Of a stretch of 64,000 nt of DNA, positions 17,450-26,612 are shown piece by piece; position 1 is the stretch's first letter; each line of letters begins with the position of its first letter. A program made the translations under genes and the position numbers. The notes beneath the pieces are model-generated. The model saw nothing but the letters and a program-made list of their open reading frames with translations, was not told the origin of the DNA and made no database searches. The DNA lies in assembly GCF_032922745.1 (NCBI RefSeq), contig NZ_CP136693.1, forward strand, positions 310,001 through 374,000, given 5' to 3'. Source of the DNA: Marinobacter salarius. Lineage in GTDB: Bacteria > Pseudomonadota > Gammaproteobacteria > Pseudomonadales > Oleiphilaceae.

Positions 17450-17508
17450 GTTCATTCTCCTTGCGGCTTCTTGTTGTTGGTGTTGCACGGGTTCCCGTGA
17501 GAGAACCA

Positions 17509-18552
17509 TTAATTCCGGAACGGCCAGAGGCGGAAAAAGCGACGGATACGGTGCCAGATTTCCGCAAGCCCATGAGGTTCAAAAATCAGGAAGCCCACGA
17601 TCAGGGCGCCAAAAATGATTTCCAGCATCGGCGACATGAACACGGGCGCGTTGGGGTAGAACGGAGTCAGGGCCGCCGTCAGCAGTTTCAGCGCTTCCGG
17701 CACCAGGGTCATGAAAGCAGCACCGAGGATGCCCCCCAACAGATTGCCCATGCCCCCCACGATCACCGCCGCCAGATAGAAAATGGACATGGAAAGCGGA
17801 AAGCTCTCCGGGGTAACCACACGGTAGAAATAGGCAAACAGGCCACCGGCCACGCCGGCGTAGAACGAGCTGAGCGCGAACGACATCAGTTTGTAGCGCA
17901 GAAGGTTAATGCCGAGAATCTCGGCGGAAATATCCCGGTCGCGAATGGCAATAAAGGCCCTGCCGATTCGTGTCCGGAACACATTCCGGGCCGCCAGCAC
18001 CATCAGCACCGCCAGCGGCACGATGATGAAATACATCATGAAATCACTCTGGAACGTCAGCCCGAACAGGTGCGCTGGCTCCAGGCTCAGGCCACCCATG
18101 CCACCGGTGACGGATTCCCACTCGGCAAAAATGAAGTGCAGGAACACGCTCGCGGCCAGGGTAGCGATGGCCAGATACAGGCCTTTGACCCGCAGTGATG
18201 GCAGGCCCACCAGAATCCCGACGGCAGCAGCCATAAGCCCGGCCAGCAACAGCGTGACCGGAAACGGTAGGCCGGTGTTGATGGACAGCCAGGCCACCGT
18301 GTAGGCGCCAACGCCCATGAACCCCGCCTGCCCCAGGGAAATCAGCCCGGTAAAGCCGGTCAGGATGTTCAGGCCGGTGGTACTGATTACGGCAATGCCA
18401 ACCAGGCAGCCCAGGTACAGCAGGTAAGAGTCGACGGCAAACGGGAACACCATGAGAATCAGCAGGAAAAGACCCAGCCACAGTTTTTGGGTCTGGCTGG
18501 TCCAGATTGCCTCATCGGCCTCGTAACTCTGTTTCGCGTCACCGATGCGCAT
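17509..18552 (-). CDS. livM: Liv-type ABC transporter permease LivM
   Basis: Inner-membrane permease of 347 residues with about nine hydrophobic helices. The LivM signature is visible: GLNILTGFTGLISLGQAGFMGVGAY, and later VIVGGMGNLLGGILGAAF. The first ~25 residues are polar and cytoplasmic. It follows livH with a gap of one base. Pairs with LivH to form the translocation channel. Confidence 0.92.
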   Translation of the reverse strand: MRIGDAKQSYEADEAIWTSQTQKLWLGLFLLILMVFPFAVDSYLLYLGCLVGIAVISTTGLNILTGFTGLISLGQAGFMGVGAYTVAWLSINTGLPFPVTLLLAGLMAAAVGILVGLPSLRVKGLYLAIATLAASVFLHFIFAEWESVTGGMGGLSLEPAHLFGLTFQSDFMMYFIIVPLAVLMVLAARNVFRTRIGRAFIAIRDRDISAEILGINLLRYKLMSFALSSFYAGVAGGLFAYFYRVVTPESFPLSMSIFYLAAVIVGGMGNLLGGILGAAFMTLVPEALKLLTAALTPFYPNAPVFMSPMLEIIFGALIVGFLIFEPHGLAEIWHRIRRFFRLWPFRN

Positions 18553-18553
18553 C

Positions 18554-19432
18554 TTACACTCGCTCTATTTCGTGGGTGCCAAAAAGGCCATAGGGGCGGA
18601 TAACCAGGATCACCGCCAACACCAGGAACGTTGCCGGCATACGGTACTCGCCCCCGAGGTAGGCACCGGCAACCGTTTCCAGCCAGCCAATGAACACGCC
18701 AGCCACCAGGGCACCGAGAATGCTGTCCAGGCCGCCAACGATCACCACCACCAGCACACTCAGACCAATGATCCCGAACTGCGGACTAAGTCCGCCGGTG
18801 GCGGCCACCAACACACCGGCCAACGATGCCGCAAGAGAGCCAAACACCCAGGCCATGTTGAATACCCGGCGCACGTTAATGCCCATGGAATAGGCCGCCG
18901 CCTGATCCGAGGCCGTTGCCCTCAGGGCCACGCCACCCCGGGAGAAGCGGAAATAAAGCAGATAAATAATGAGCAGGGCCGAACCGATCAGAAAGCCGTA
19001 GGCAATTTTTGGAGCGAGGTAGAGTGGGCCGATAAACACCGGCTCCCGTGGCAGAAAACGGGGCAACAACTGCGGGTCGGCGGTCCAGATGAACTCCACC
19101 AGGCCCACCAGGATACTGCCAATGCCGATGGTGACCATCACCACCGAGATGGGGGACTCGCCCAGCATGGGCCGGATCATGGTCTTCTCGATCACACCGC
19201 CCAGAATACTGCCACCGATCACCGCCAGCGGCAGGGCAATCCATGGTGATAACTCCATGCCGCCAGCAAAGGCCAGGAACAGATAGGCGGCAAACATCAT
19301 GATCTCGCCAATGGCAAAATTGATCACCCGGGTGGCCTTGTAGATGATCACAAACCCCAGCGCGATAAGGGCGTAAAGCCCGCCCATGGCCAAACCGGCG
19401 AGGCTGATTTCACCAAAGAACAACCAATCCAT
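18554..19432 (-). CDS. livH: Liv-type ABC transporter permease LivH
   Basis: Inner-membrane permease of 292 residues. It has the LivH opening LAMGGLYALIALGFVIIYKA then VINFAIGEIMMFAAY, and the conserved GLDSILGALVAGVFIGWLE loop. The start ATG overlaps the livG stop (TGATG at 19432), indicating translational coupling. Confidence 0.92.
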   Translation of the reverse strand: MDWLFFGEISLAGLAMGGLYALIALGFVIIYKATRVINFAIGEIMMFAAYLFLAFAGGMELSPWIALPLAVIGGSILGGVIEKTMIRPMLGESPISVVMVTIGIGSILVGLVEFIWTADPQLLPRFLPREPVFIGPLYLAPKIAYGFLIGSALLIIYLLYFRFSRGGVALRATASDQAAAYSMGINVRRVFNMAWVFGSLAASLAGVLVAATGGLSPQFGIIGLSVLVVVIVGGLDSILGALVAGVFIGWLETVAGAYLGGEYRMPATFLVLAVILVIRPYGLFGTHEIERV

Positions 19433-20247
19433 CAGGCAACCTCCCCTTCTGGATTGAGCTTTCTTCGCAAACTGTCGATGTCACTGTTGCCCAGATAAGC
19501 CTTGATCACCTCGGGGTTGTTCTGAACATCCGCCGGCACGCCTTCGGTAATAACCTGGCCGAAATTCAGCACCGCGATATGGTCTGATATGTCCATCACC
19601 ATGCCCATGTCGTGCTCTACCATCAGCACGGTAATGCCCCACTCTTCCCGGATATCCAGAATAAATCGGGCCATGTCCTCTTTCTCTTCCCGATTCATGC
19701 CGGCCACCGGTTCGTCCAGCATCAGCACCTTTGGTTGCATGGCTAGGGCCCGGGCAAGCTCAACCCGTTTTTGAAGCCCGTATGAGAGGCTGGCCACCGG
19801 CTGGCGTCGTATATGATCGATTTCCAGGAAGTCGATAATCCGCTCTTCCACTTCCCTGCGAACAGCCATTTCCTCCCGGCGGGCCGGCCCGAAATAAACC
19901 AGCGCACTGAGCAGTCCGCTCTTCATGTGCACATGGGCGCCAAGCTTGATGTTGTCGAGTACTGTCATACCCCGAAACAGGGCTATGTTCTGGAAGGTTC
20001 GGGCAAGGCCAAGTGCGGCTCGCCTCGGCGGCTTGATACTGCCTGGCAACTCTTGGCCATGGTAGCGAATGGTGCCCTGCTGCGGTTTGTAAAAGCCGGA
20101 GATGCAGTTAAAAAGCGAGGTCTTGCCCGCACCGTTCGGGCCGATAATGGTCGTGACGGTGTTTTCAGGCACCTGGAAACTGACATCCTGCAGCGCCTTG
20201 ACGCCACCAAATGAGAGAGACAGGTTACTGATCTCAAGGATGCTCAC
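19432..20247 (-). CDS. livG: Liv-type ABC transporter ATPase LivG
   Basis: About 271 residues. Walker A is IIGPNGAGKTSLFNCISGFY, signature LSYGLQKRVELARAL (the LSxG variant usual for LivG), Walker B VLMLDEPVAGM. First gene of the leftward liv-ligase operon. The start is taken as GTG at 20247, because GGGAGG lies just upstream and the protein then begins at the ABC core (VSILEISNLSLSFGG); the frame remains open to 20400 but encodes a proline- and arginine-rich stretch unlike the family. The 248-bp gap to the divergent hydratase gene at 20496 must hold the operon promoter. Confidence 0.88.
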   Translation of the reverse strand: MSILEISNLSLSFGGVKALQDVSFQVPENTVTTIIGPNGAGKTSLFNCISGFYKPQQGTIRYHGQELPGSIKPPRRAALGLARTFQNIALFRGMTVLDNIKLGAHVHMKSGLLSALVYFGPARREEMAVRREVEERIIDFLEIDHIRRQPVASLSYGLQKRVELARALAMQPKVLMLDEPVAGMNREEKEDMARFILDIREEWGITVLMVEHDMGMVMDISDHIAVLNFGQVITEGVPADVQNNPEVIKAYLGNSDIDSLRRKLNPEGEVA

Positions 20248-20495
20248 ATTACCTCCCGGCACCCCTGGCGCCGGGCAGACAGGCTCGCGAACACGCCCTG
20301 CTGGTACCCATCTTACGCCCGAAGATGATTGTCGTTGTTGTTTTTTCTTGTCATCGGGAGATCCCCGATCCAGATTAAAAGTAGTCCATTCAGGCAACAT
20401 TGGGCAAACCCTTCTACCCTGTTACCTGTCAGACACCGAAGGGCGCTGAACAAATAATGAAACCATGGCCCACTACGATGAGAGAAAGATCAACC

Positions 20496-21290
20496 ATGTC
20501 AGACTCATTGGTAACCACCGAATTCGACGCCGATACGGGCATCGCAACGATGACTTTCAACCGGCCAGCAGCCCTGAACGCAATCAGTGTGCCCATGGCA
20601 GAAGCCTTTCTCGCGGAGGCTCAGGCACTGAAAGACCGGTCAGGCCTTCGATGCATCGTTCTGACCGGCTCCGGGCGCGCTTTTATGGCGGGCGGGGATA
20701 TCGCCAGTATGACCGGCTCTCCCGAAAAGGCGGGCAAAGCCGTCAGCGCCATCCTGGGTGCGGTCAACCCGGCCATCCTCCTGTTGCGCAGCATGGACGC
20801 CCCGGTGATCGCGGTGGTCAAGGGGGTTGCCGCTGGTGCCGGGCTGAGCCTGGCACTGATGGCGGACCTTGTCATTGCTCAGGAAGACACCAAGTTTTTG
20901 CTGGCCTACAACGGCATTGGCGCCATTCCTGACTGTGGTGGTAGCTGGTTCCTGGCCCACAAGATCGGCGCTGGGCGGGCAGCCGAGTTAATGCTGCTGG
21001 GCCGAACCCTGAGTGCGACCGAAGCCAGGAACTGGGGCATGATCACCGAGTCTGTTACGGAAGCCGACTTTGAAAAACGAGTAACTGAGATAACGAGAAA
21101 CGTCGCGAATGGCCCCACCCGAGCCTTCGGTGCCTTTCGACGGCTTACGGACGGAGCCTGTGGCGATCAGTTGGCTGCCCAACTGGAAGCCGAAAAGGAA
21201 GCGTTCCTGGAACTGACCCGGACCGGGGATTTCGCAGAAGGCGTCGCCGCGTTCCTGGCCAAGCGCCCCCCTGAGTTCCACGGATTCTGA
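20496..21290 (+). CDS. Enoyl-CoA hydratase/isomerase family protein
   Basis: Crotonase-fold protein of about 264 residues. Oxyanion-hole elements are GSGRAFMAGGDIASM and KGVAAGAGLSLALMADLVIA; the IGAIPDCGGSWFLAHKIG segment carries the position of the catalytic acid, where aspartate replaces the usual glutamate (as in PaaG/Dci-like isomerases), so hydratase versus isomerase activity is uncertain. Divergent from livG, so it may serve the catabolism of the acid taken up by that importer. ATG 20496 is chosen because the protein then begins like the family; ATG 20478 is an alternative. Confidence 0.85.
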   Translation: MSDSLVTTEFDADTGIATMTFNRPAALNAISVPMAEAFLAEAQALKDRSGLRCIVLTGSGRAFMAGGDIASMTGSPEKAGKAVSAILGAVNPAILLLRSMDAPVIAVVKGVAAGAGLSLALMADLVIAQEDTKFLLAYNGIGAIPDCGGSWFLAHKIGAGRAAELMLLGRTLSATEARNWGMITESVTEADFEKRVTEITRNVANGPTRAFGAFRRLTDGACGDQLAAQLEAEKEAFLELTRTGDFAEGVAAFLAKRPPEFHGF

Positions 21291-21293
21291 CTG

Positions 21294-21980
21294 TCAGGAT
21301 GCTACATCCTGGGCAGCCAACGCCTTGATGTCCGGGTACTCGTGTACCCGAACCTCCGATTGCGCGGGCGCCTGCTGAGCAAGCGCCGACACCTCATTAA
21401 CCATTGCCCTGGCCACGGTGACCGCCTCAATACCGCGAAACTTTTCCAGTGGGCCGATCAACGCCCGGTTGATGAGGGGCATGGCTTTTATGCCCAGTGC
21501 TTCGACGGTGCGCTGCTCGTTGCGTTCGCCCAGCAGCAGACTGGGTTGGTAGATGGACAGGCAGGGATAGCCCAGCGACTTTATGCCGTCTTCCAGTTCA
21601 CCCTTCACCCGATTGTAGAAAACGGTGGAAGACGATGAGGAGGCAATGGCAGACATCAGCACGAATACCTGTGCACCGTTTGCCCGGCCAAGCTCCGCCG
21701 CTTTCATCGGGTAACCGTAGTCCACTTTACGGAACTGCTCGCGAGAGCCGGCCTTCTTGATGGTGGTGCCCAGGCAACAGACGATGGCATCCACCGCGAA
21801 CAGATCACTGTGTTCATCCAGGCGGTCGAAATCCACTTCCTGCTGATGCAGTTTTTCATGGTTCAGCGGCAACGCTCGACGCACGGGCGCGACGACCGAT
21901 GACACGTCTTCCCGCGCCAGCAGACCTTCTAGCACCTGGCCACCGGTCAGGCCAGTGGCACCCAATAGCATCACTTTCAT
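21294..21980 (-). CDS. NAD(P)-binding oxidoreductase, HTATIP2/atypical-SDR type
   Basis: About 228 residues with an N-terminal Rossmann motif MKVMLLGATGLTGGQVLEGL. It contains DAIVCCLGTTIKKAGS, then VLMSAIASSSSSTVFYNRVKG, where the catalytic Y-x3-K pair is present in atypical-SDR form. Such proteins reduce quinones or act as NAD(P)-binding regulators; substrate unknown. ATG 21980 with GAGGGAG upstream overlaps the stop of the Nmad3-family gene (ATGA), so the two are cotranslated. It ends 3 bases from the convergent hydratase gene. Confidence 0.82.
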   Translation of the reverse strand: MKVMLLGATGLTGGQVLEGLLAREDVSSVVAPVRRALPLNHEKLHQQEVDFDRLDEHSDLFAVDAIVCCLGTTIKKAGSREQFRKVDYGYPMKAAELGRANGAQVFVLMSAIASSSSSTVFYNRVKGELEDGIKSLGYPCLSIYQPSLLLGERNEQRTVEALGIKAMPLINRALIGPLEKFRGIEAVTVARAMVNEVSALAQQAPAQSEVRVHEYPDIKALAAQDVAS

Positions 21981-22819
21981 AGAATCTCCCTCAACCACGA
22001 AACAACACCCGAACACCCACTAGTATCCAGCACAAACTCCTGCCCCCGCGAGGCACTTTTCAGAGTGCAGTATTCCCCGTCCCGGGACCAGCGGGCGAGG
22101 TTACCGTGAAAACTCATCGCGGTGTCCGCCGAATCCGGATAGAAACACCCGGGTAATCGCCATTGCGTGGTCGAAGCGGCATCCGGTGCCGTCAGGCGTT
22201 GCCGCTCCTCCAGGCGTCCAAACACCCCGGCACCCGGAAGGCCGGTTGATCGCCCCTCAAGCTGCAGGGCATCGGAGGCCACATAGAGCGTATTGCCACC
22301 ATCTGGCTGACCATGGAAGTGCGGATGGTAGCGGGCCCACCGCAGGTCACTATCCGACAACTCATCAATGCGGTAAACATAGCCAATCTGGAGCCAGCCC
22401 CACAGCCCGTGAAACGGGCGGGCCTGTTTTACAAACTGCCAACGTCTGCCCTGTTTTTCCACGTCCCGAAACAGACCGAAAAACAGGAACAGATCCCCCA
22501 CCCCCACCTGCTGTTTACGGAGGTGCCCCTGTGCGGCGCCGGTTTGCCCCAGGCAGGGCCGCCAGCCGGTTTCCCGGGGATAAGCGTCAGCGATCAGGTC
22601 CGGGTCGAGGTGGGCCTTTCGGGCGCCACCACGCCGGTTGCCGGTCAGGTCCGCCACCAGCTTGCCAACATTCAGACCATCGTGATGGATATCATGGTAG
22701 GTGATCCGGGAACGCGAGTCCGGGATCGGCAGGGTATAGAAAGACCTGTCAGGGAACACCGGGCTGGGACAGCCGCCTGCGGAGGAATCAAAGCCTTTAC
22801 GGCTGAGGATCAGTTTCAT
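21977..22819 (-). CDS. Nmad3-family protein (nucleotide-modification-associated)
   Basis: About 280 residues. The N-terminus MKLILSRKGFDSSAGGCPSP, followed by a LPIPDS segment and YHDI, matches what I remember of the Nmad3 (nucleotide modification associated domain 3) family. Later features include HLDPDL, GDLFLFFGLFRD and ARYHPHFHG, all common in this family. The family was defined by association with DNA-base-modification genes, mostly in phages, but chromosomal single copies exist. Here it stands alone with an oxidoreductase gene, with no methylase or glycosylase nearby. Catalytic role unknown. The start at ATG 22819 is set by family similarity; no clear Shine-Dalgarno is present. Confidence 0.7.
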   Translation of the reverse strand: MKLILSRKGFDSSAGGCPSPVFPDRSFYTLPIPDSRSRITYHDIHHDGLNVGKLVADLTGNRRGGARKAHLDPDLIADAYPRETGWRPCLGQTGAAQGHLRKQQVGVGDLFLFFGLFRDVEKQGRRWQFVKQARPFHGLWGWLQIGYVYRIDELSDSDLRWARYHPHFHGQPDGGNTLYVASDALQLEGRSTGLPGAGVFGRLEERQRLTAPDAASTTQWRLPGCFYPDSADTAMSFHGNLARWSRDGEYCTLKSASRGQEFVLDTSGCSGVVSWLREIL

Positions 22820-22931
22820 AAACGCATTTTGGAGCAAGGAACGAAGCGCAACCATATCACGCCATTGAAAAGCAGTTTAAACTGACGACAACAACAGACT
22901 GGCCCACCCGCTGATTCAATGCCGATCGCCC

Positions 22932-24005
22932 ATGACTGATTTTGAAACCCTGAACACGCTGAAGGCAGGCCTTGAAGCCTGGTGGCACCCGGGCGTTACC
23001 GTCCTGCTCTCAATGGCTATCACCTTTCTTGTGTACAAGGGGTTGCTGGCAACGGTTCAACGCTTAACCCGCAGCAAAACAGTTCCCCGCCTGTTCCTGG
23101 ATGCCTCATCAACCGCTCTGGGCATTGCCATTACCCTGGTGGTGCTCAACGCCATCCTGGAAGCGGCGTCCCAGAACCTGCCTCTGATCAACCACTTCCG
23201 CCACGCCGCCACGCTGCTGCTGATTGTGGCCGTCACCTGGGCGCTGGTGCGCTGCACGTCAGCCATCGGCGACGTCATCGTCTCTCTGAATCCAGTCCTG
23301 GAAGGCCAGTGGAAACGCGCCCGCAAAGTGGAGACACAAACGCGCTTCCTGGTGAGGGTGCTGAACATTCTCATCGTCATCGTGGGCCTGGGCGCCGCAC
23401 TGGTCACGTTCGAGCCGGTTCGTCATCTTGGCAGCAGCCTGCTGGCCTCGGCGGGCATTGGCGGCATTATTCTCGGCTTCGCCGCCAAACCGGTGTTGGG
23501 CAACCTGTTGGCGGGCATGCAGATTGCCCTCACCCAGCCGTTCCGAATCGATGATGTGCTGCATGTACAGGGCGAATGGTGCTGGGTGGAGGAAGTCACT
23601 GCCACCTACGTGGTGCTGAGGGTCTGGGATTTGCGACGGCTGGTGGTTCCGCTGCAATGGTTTATCGAAAACCCGTTCCAGAACTGGTCGAGAAACGACA
23701 CTGAAATGATGGGAACGGTGTTCATCACCGTCGATTATTCCATGCCTATCGAACCACTACGAACCGAGTTTGAGAGACTGCTGGAACAGGCGCCGGACTG
23801 GGACGGGAAGACCAAGATCGTGCAGGTGACCGAAGCCGGCGAGGCCAATATCGAGGTGCGCTTCCTGCTCAGTGCCAGGGACTCAAGCTCACTCTGGAAT
23901 CTCCGCTGCGCCATCCGCGAGGGGTTGATCACCTTTATACAGGCGCAGTTTCCGGCGCATCTACCAAGGGTTCGTGCCAGGCTGGTGGAAACGCCCGACC
24001 AGTAA
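22932..24005 (+). CDS. MscS-family mechanosensitive ion channel
   Basis: 357-residue inner-membrane protein. About four hydrophobic helices in residues 20-195; the pore helix and beta-domain entry are visible as LLASAGIGGIILGFAAKPVLGN and then IALTQPFRIDDVLHVQGEWC, the MscS hallmark. The cytoplasmic part follows (VPLQWFIENPFQNWSR). Similar small channels release solutes during hypo-osmotic shock. A basic segment after the second helix replaces any extra sensory domain. Single gene, divergent from Nmad3 and convergent with the CheV-like gene (3-base gap). Confidence 0.88.
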   Translation: MTDFETLNTLKAGLEAWWHPGVTVLLSMAITFLVYKGLLATVQRLTRSKTVPRLFLDASSTALGIAITLVVLNAILEAASQNLPLINHFRHAATLLLIVAVTWALVRCTSAIGDVIVSLNPVLEGQWKRARKVETQTRFLVRVLNILIVIVGLGAALVTFEPVRHLGSSLLASAGIGGIILGFAAKPVLGNLLAGMQIALTQPFRIDDVLHVQGEWCWVEEVTATYVVLRVWDLRRLVVPLQWFIENPFQNWSRNDTEMMGTVFITVDYSMPIEPLRTEFERLLEQAPDWDGKTKIVQVTEAGEANIEVRFLLSARDSSSLWNLRCAIREGLITFIQAQFPAHLPRVRARLVETPDQ

Positions 24006-24008
24006 CCC

Positions 24009-24896
24009 TCACCCCTGCTCTGCCCCGCGCAGCATGGCGTGCAGCAGCTCTTCGGCATCGAATTTGGTCAATGCCTCGTCTGCCCCCACCTGTTTGGCAT
24101 AACTCACGCTCATTTCACTGTTCAGGGAGGTATGCAGAATGATGTACGGCTGCTTCAAGGCGTTGCCGCTGTCCCTCACATTGAAGGTCAACTCGTAGCC
24201 GTCCAGGCCGGGCATTTCGATGTCGCTCACCAGGATGTTGATGGGTTTTCCATCGCGGTTGGCGTTCAGCATCAGGTCCAGTGCATCCTGCCCGTTGGTG
24301 GTGACAAAATAGCTCACATCCTTGCTGTCCAGGGCGTCCGAGAGCTGTTTGCGAGCCACCTGGGAGTCGTCCACCAGCAGGATATTCAGGCCTTTCAGAG
24401 TTTCCCGTTGCACGTCTGTCAGCGTGACTTCCCGGGGGTTTACGGACTCCGGGTACACCCGTGCCAGCAACAGCTCCACGTCCAGCAACTGCACGATCTG
24501 ATCCTCGATATTCACCAGGCCGGTGATGAAGGCACGGTCGCCAAGACTCTTCGGCGGGGGCATCACCTTCTTCCACTCGGTCTCCACGATTTTGCGCACA
24601 CTGCGCACAAGGAACCCGATTTCCTGGCGCTGAACATCGGTCACGATGATCGAAGCGGTCTTGCGTTCTTCCGCCGTCAACGGCTGGTAACCCACGGCAG
24701 CAGCCATGTCGATCACCGGCACGGCGGAGCCACGGAAACTCATGGTGCCGATCACCGCCGAATGGCTGTGCGGTAGCTTGGTCAGCGGAACAAAGGGCAT
24801 GATTTCCCGGATTTTCAGGGTGCCCAGGCCGAATGGCCTCTGATTGGTCAGATAAAACAACAGCAGTTTCTGGGGGTGTTTGGTACCCTCGGCCAT
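24009..24896 (-). CDS. CheV-like coupling protein (CheW domain plus receiver)
   Basis: 295 residues. Residues 8-150 form a CheW coupling domain (LLFYLTNQRPFGLGTLKIRE, GSAVPVIDMAAAVG, LVNIEDQIVQLLDVE). Residues 168-292 form a response-regulator receiver with acidic pair Asp176/Asp177, probable phospho-acceptor Asp225 (VSDIEMPGLDGYEL) and Lys278. CheV proteins couple receptors to CheA and adapt through phosphorylation. No other chemotaxis core genes are near. The frame is open to 25040, but ATG 24896 starts at the domain and has GAGG close upstream. Confidence 0.9.
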   Translation of the reverse strand: MAEGTKHPQKLLLFYLTNQRPFGLGTLKIREIMPFVPLTKLPHSHSAVIGTMSFRGSAVPVIDMAAAVGYQPLTAEERKTASIIVTDVQRQEIGFLVRSVRKIVETEWKKVMPPPKSLGDRAFITGLVNIEDQIVQLLDVELLLARVYPESVNPREVTLTDVQRETLKGLNILLVDDSQVARKQLSDALDSKDVSYFVTTNGQDALDLMLNANRDGKPINILVSDIEMPGLDGYELTFNVRDSGNALKQPYIILHTSLNSEMSVSYAKQVGADEALTKFDAEELLHAMLRGAEQG

Positions 24897-25069
24897 AACC
24901 TCAAACCTGTCAGGAGCTTTGGAAAAAGTATAACAGGCGAAAGATAACATGCCGCCCAAACCGACATTGTAAGATTTTGCAGCCCTTCGGAGATCGTATC
25001 GGCCGCCAGTGAATCCAGCGCTTCCTCTCCCGCGTATCACCTATACTGTTGTCATCGGGAGGCTATTCG

Positions 25070-25489
25070 ATGAAACGCGCCTTTGCACTAATATCGGTAT
25101 TCCTGTTCTTCGCCGTCATGGCCGCGGGTGGTCATGCCGACGGCGACAATATCGATGACGCCATCCAGAACACGATCCTGTCGCAGATTGAAGCCTTCGC
25201 CAATGACGACAGGCAAGCTGCCTGGGACCATGCCTCGGAAGGCATCAAGCAACAATCCGGCTCGGTAGAGTCGTTCTACGATATGGTCAAGCTGTCCTAT
25301 GCGCCCGTCCACCGGGCCTCGTCCATTGAGTTCATGGAGCGCATACCCCATCCCGGTTTCCAGATTCAGGTGGTACGGTTATTGGGGCCGGAGGGCAAAC
25401 GCTGGATCGCCCACTACCATATGGTCAAAAATGGTGATGACTGGAAAATCGGCGGCGTCGGACTCAAAGAGGGTCCAAGCACTATATAA
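25070..25489 (+). CDS. DUF4864 secreted protein
   Basis: 139 residues with a signal peptide (MKRAFALISVFLFFAVMAAG, cleavage near GGHA). The mature part, with AIQNTILSQIEAFANDDRQA, then ASEGIKQQ and a final DDWKIGGVGL, matches the DUF4864 family of small NTF2-like periplasmic proteins. ATG 25070 has GGGAGG 8 bases upstream. Function unknown; single gene, divergent from the CheV-like gene. Confidence 0.8.
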   Translation: MKRAFALISVFLFFAVMAAGGHADGDNIDDAIQNTILSQIEAFANDDRQAAWDHASEGIKQQSGSVESFYDMVKLSYAPVHRASSIEFMERIPHPGFQIQVVRLLGPEGKRWIAHYHMVKNGDDWKIGGVGLKEGPSTI

Positions 25490-25592
25490 TCGCTGACCGG
25501 CTAATGGTTTCTGACGCCTATGTCTTTCAGCTTTGTCCGTTCGTAAGATACAGTCCATGAACCTGATTGCCGGCAGAGCCTGAACACCCTCT

Positions 25593-26597
25593 ATGAAGAA
25601 CCTGACCTTCTCCTCCCATTACGCCAGGGCCGTTCTTTATGGCCTGGAGAAGGCCGGTGGCTATTCCGACGAACTGCTTCGCAATAATGGCATCGACCCG
25701 GAGTTCATCCACTCGCCACGGGCGCGGGTGCCCACGGAACAGTTTATCCGCCTGTTCCGGCTGGTGTGGGGCAAGCTGGACGATGAATTCATGGGCCGTA
25801 CCACACAGCCCTGCCGCGTGGGGCATTTCCACCTGATGGGATCGCTGGTGGTGCACAGCAGCAACCTGGAAGAGGTGATCCGCCAGAGCATTCGCTGCTA
25901 CCGGCTGTTCTCCGATGACATGGTGATTGAGCTGGACACCCGCGGCGATGAAGTGGAGCTGAGCATCACCCACCGCCATCCGGAACTGGACCCGGACAAC
26001 TTCCTGGTGGAATGGCTACTGATGGTGTGGCACCGATTAATCGGCTGGCTGATCGGACGCAAGATCGTACTCAGCCACGCCACCTTCCAGCATGATTTGC
26101 CCGGACACTTTGACGAGTACCGGTTTGTTTTCCCCTGCCAGTGTTTCTTTAACCGCGACCGCAACAGCCTGTTTTTCAGCCACAATTATCTGGACATGCC
26201 GGTGACGCGAACGCCGGAGGAGCTGGATGGTTTTATTGAGAAGTCGCCGCGCAACCTGCTGATCTGGACCGATGAGGACGACAGCCTGACAACCCAGGTT
26301 CGGCAGATTCTGGAAAACGTGGACGATGATCGCCTGCCCACGCTGGAACAGATCGCCGGGCAGCTGCATATGACCGCCTACACCCTGTCGCGCAAACTGA
26401 AGGCGGAGGGCAGTTCCTACCAGAAGATCAAGGACAACCTGCGGCGGGACCAGGCGGTGATTATGCTCACGCGGCAGAACCTGACGGTGTCGGAGATCTC
26501 ATCACAGCTGGGGTTTACCGAGCCCGGCGCTTTTTCCCGTGCCTTCAAGCACTGGACCGGGCTCAGCCCACTGGCCTACCGCAAGCAGGACCAGTAG
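25593..26597 (+). CDS. AraC-family regulator with Arabinose_bd-type sensor domain
   Basis: 334 residues. The long N-terminal domain (AVLYGLEKAGGYSDELLRNN, then FIHSPRARVPTEQFIRLF and HFHLMGSLVVHSSNLEEV) is the type found in OruR/GliR-like AraC regulators. The C-terminal HTH pair is LEQIAGQLHMTAYTLSRKL and VSEISSQLGFTEPGAFSRAF. It is convergent with the beta-oxidation operon (15-base gap) and is its likely regulator, as such proteins often control acyl-CoA or lipid catabolic genes; this is inference from position. Confidence 0.9.
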   Translation: MKNLTFSSHYARAVLYGLEKAGGYSDELLRNNGIDPEFIHSPRARVPTEQFIRLFRLVWGKLDDEFMGRTTQPCRVGHFHLMGSLVVHSSNLEEVIRQSIRCYRLFSDDMVIELDTRGDEVELSITHRHPELDPDNFLVEWLLMVWHRLIGWLIGRKIVLSHATFQHDLPGHFDEYRFVFPCQCFFNRDRNSLFFSHNYLDMPVTRTPEELDGFIEKSPRNLLIWTDEDDSLTTQVRQILENVDDDRLPTLEQIAGQLHMTAYTLSRKLKAEGSSYQKIKDNLRRDQAVIMLTRQNLTVSEISSQLGFTEPGAFSRAFKHWTGLSPLAYRKQDQ

Positions 26598-26612
26598 TTC
26601 TTCTTTCTCCGC

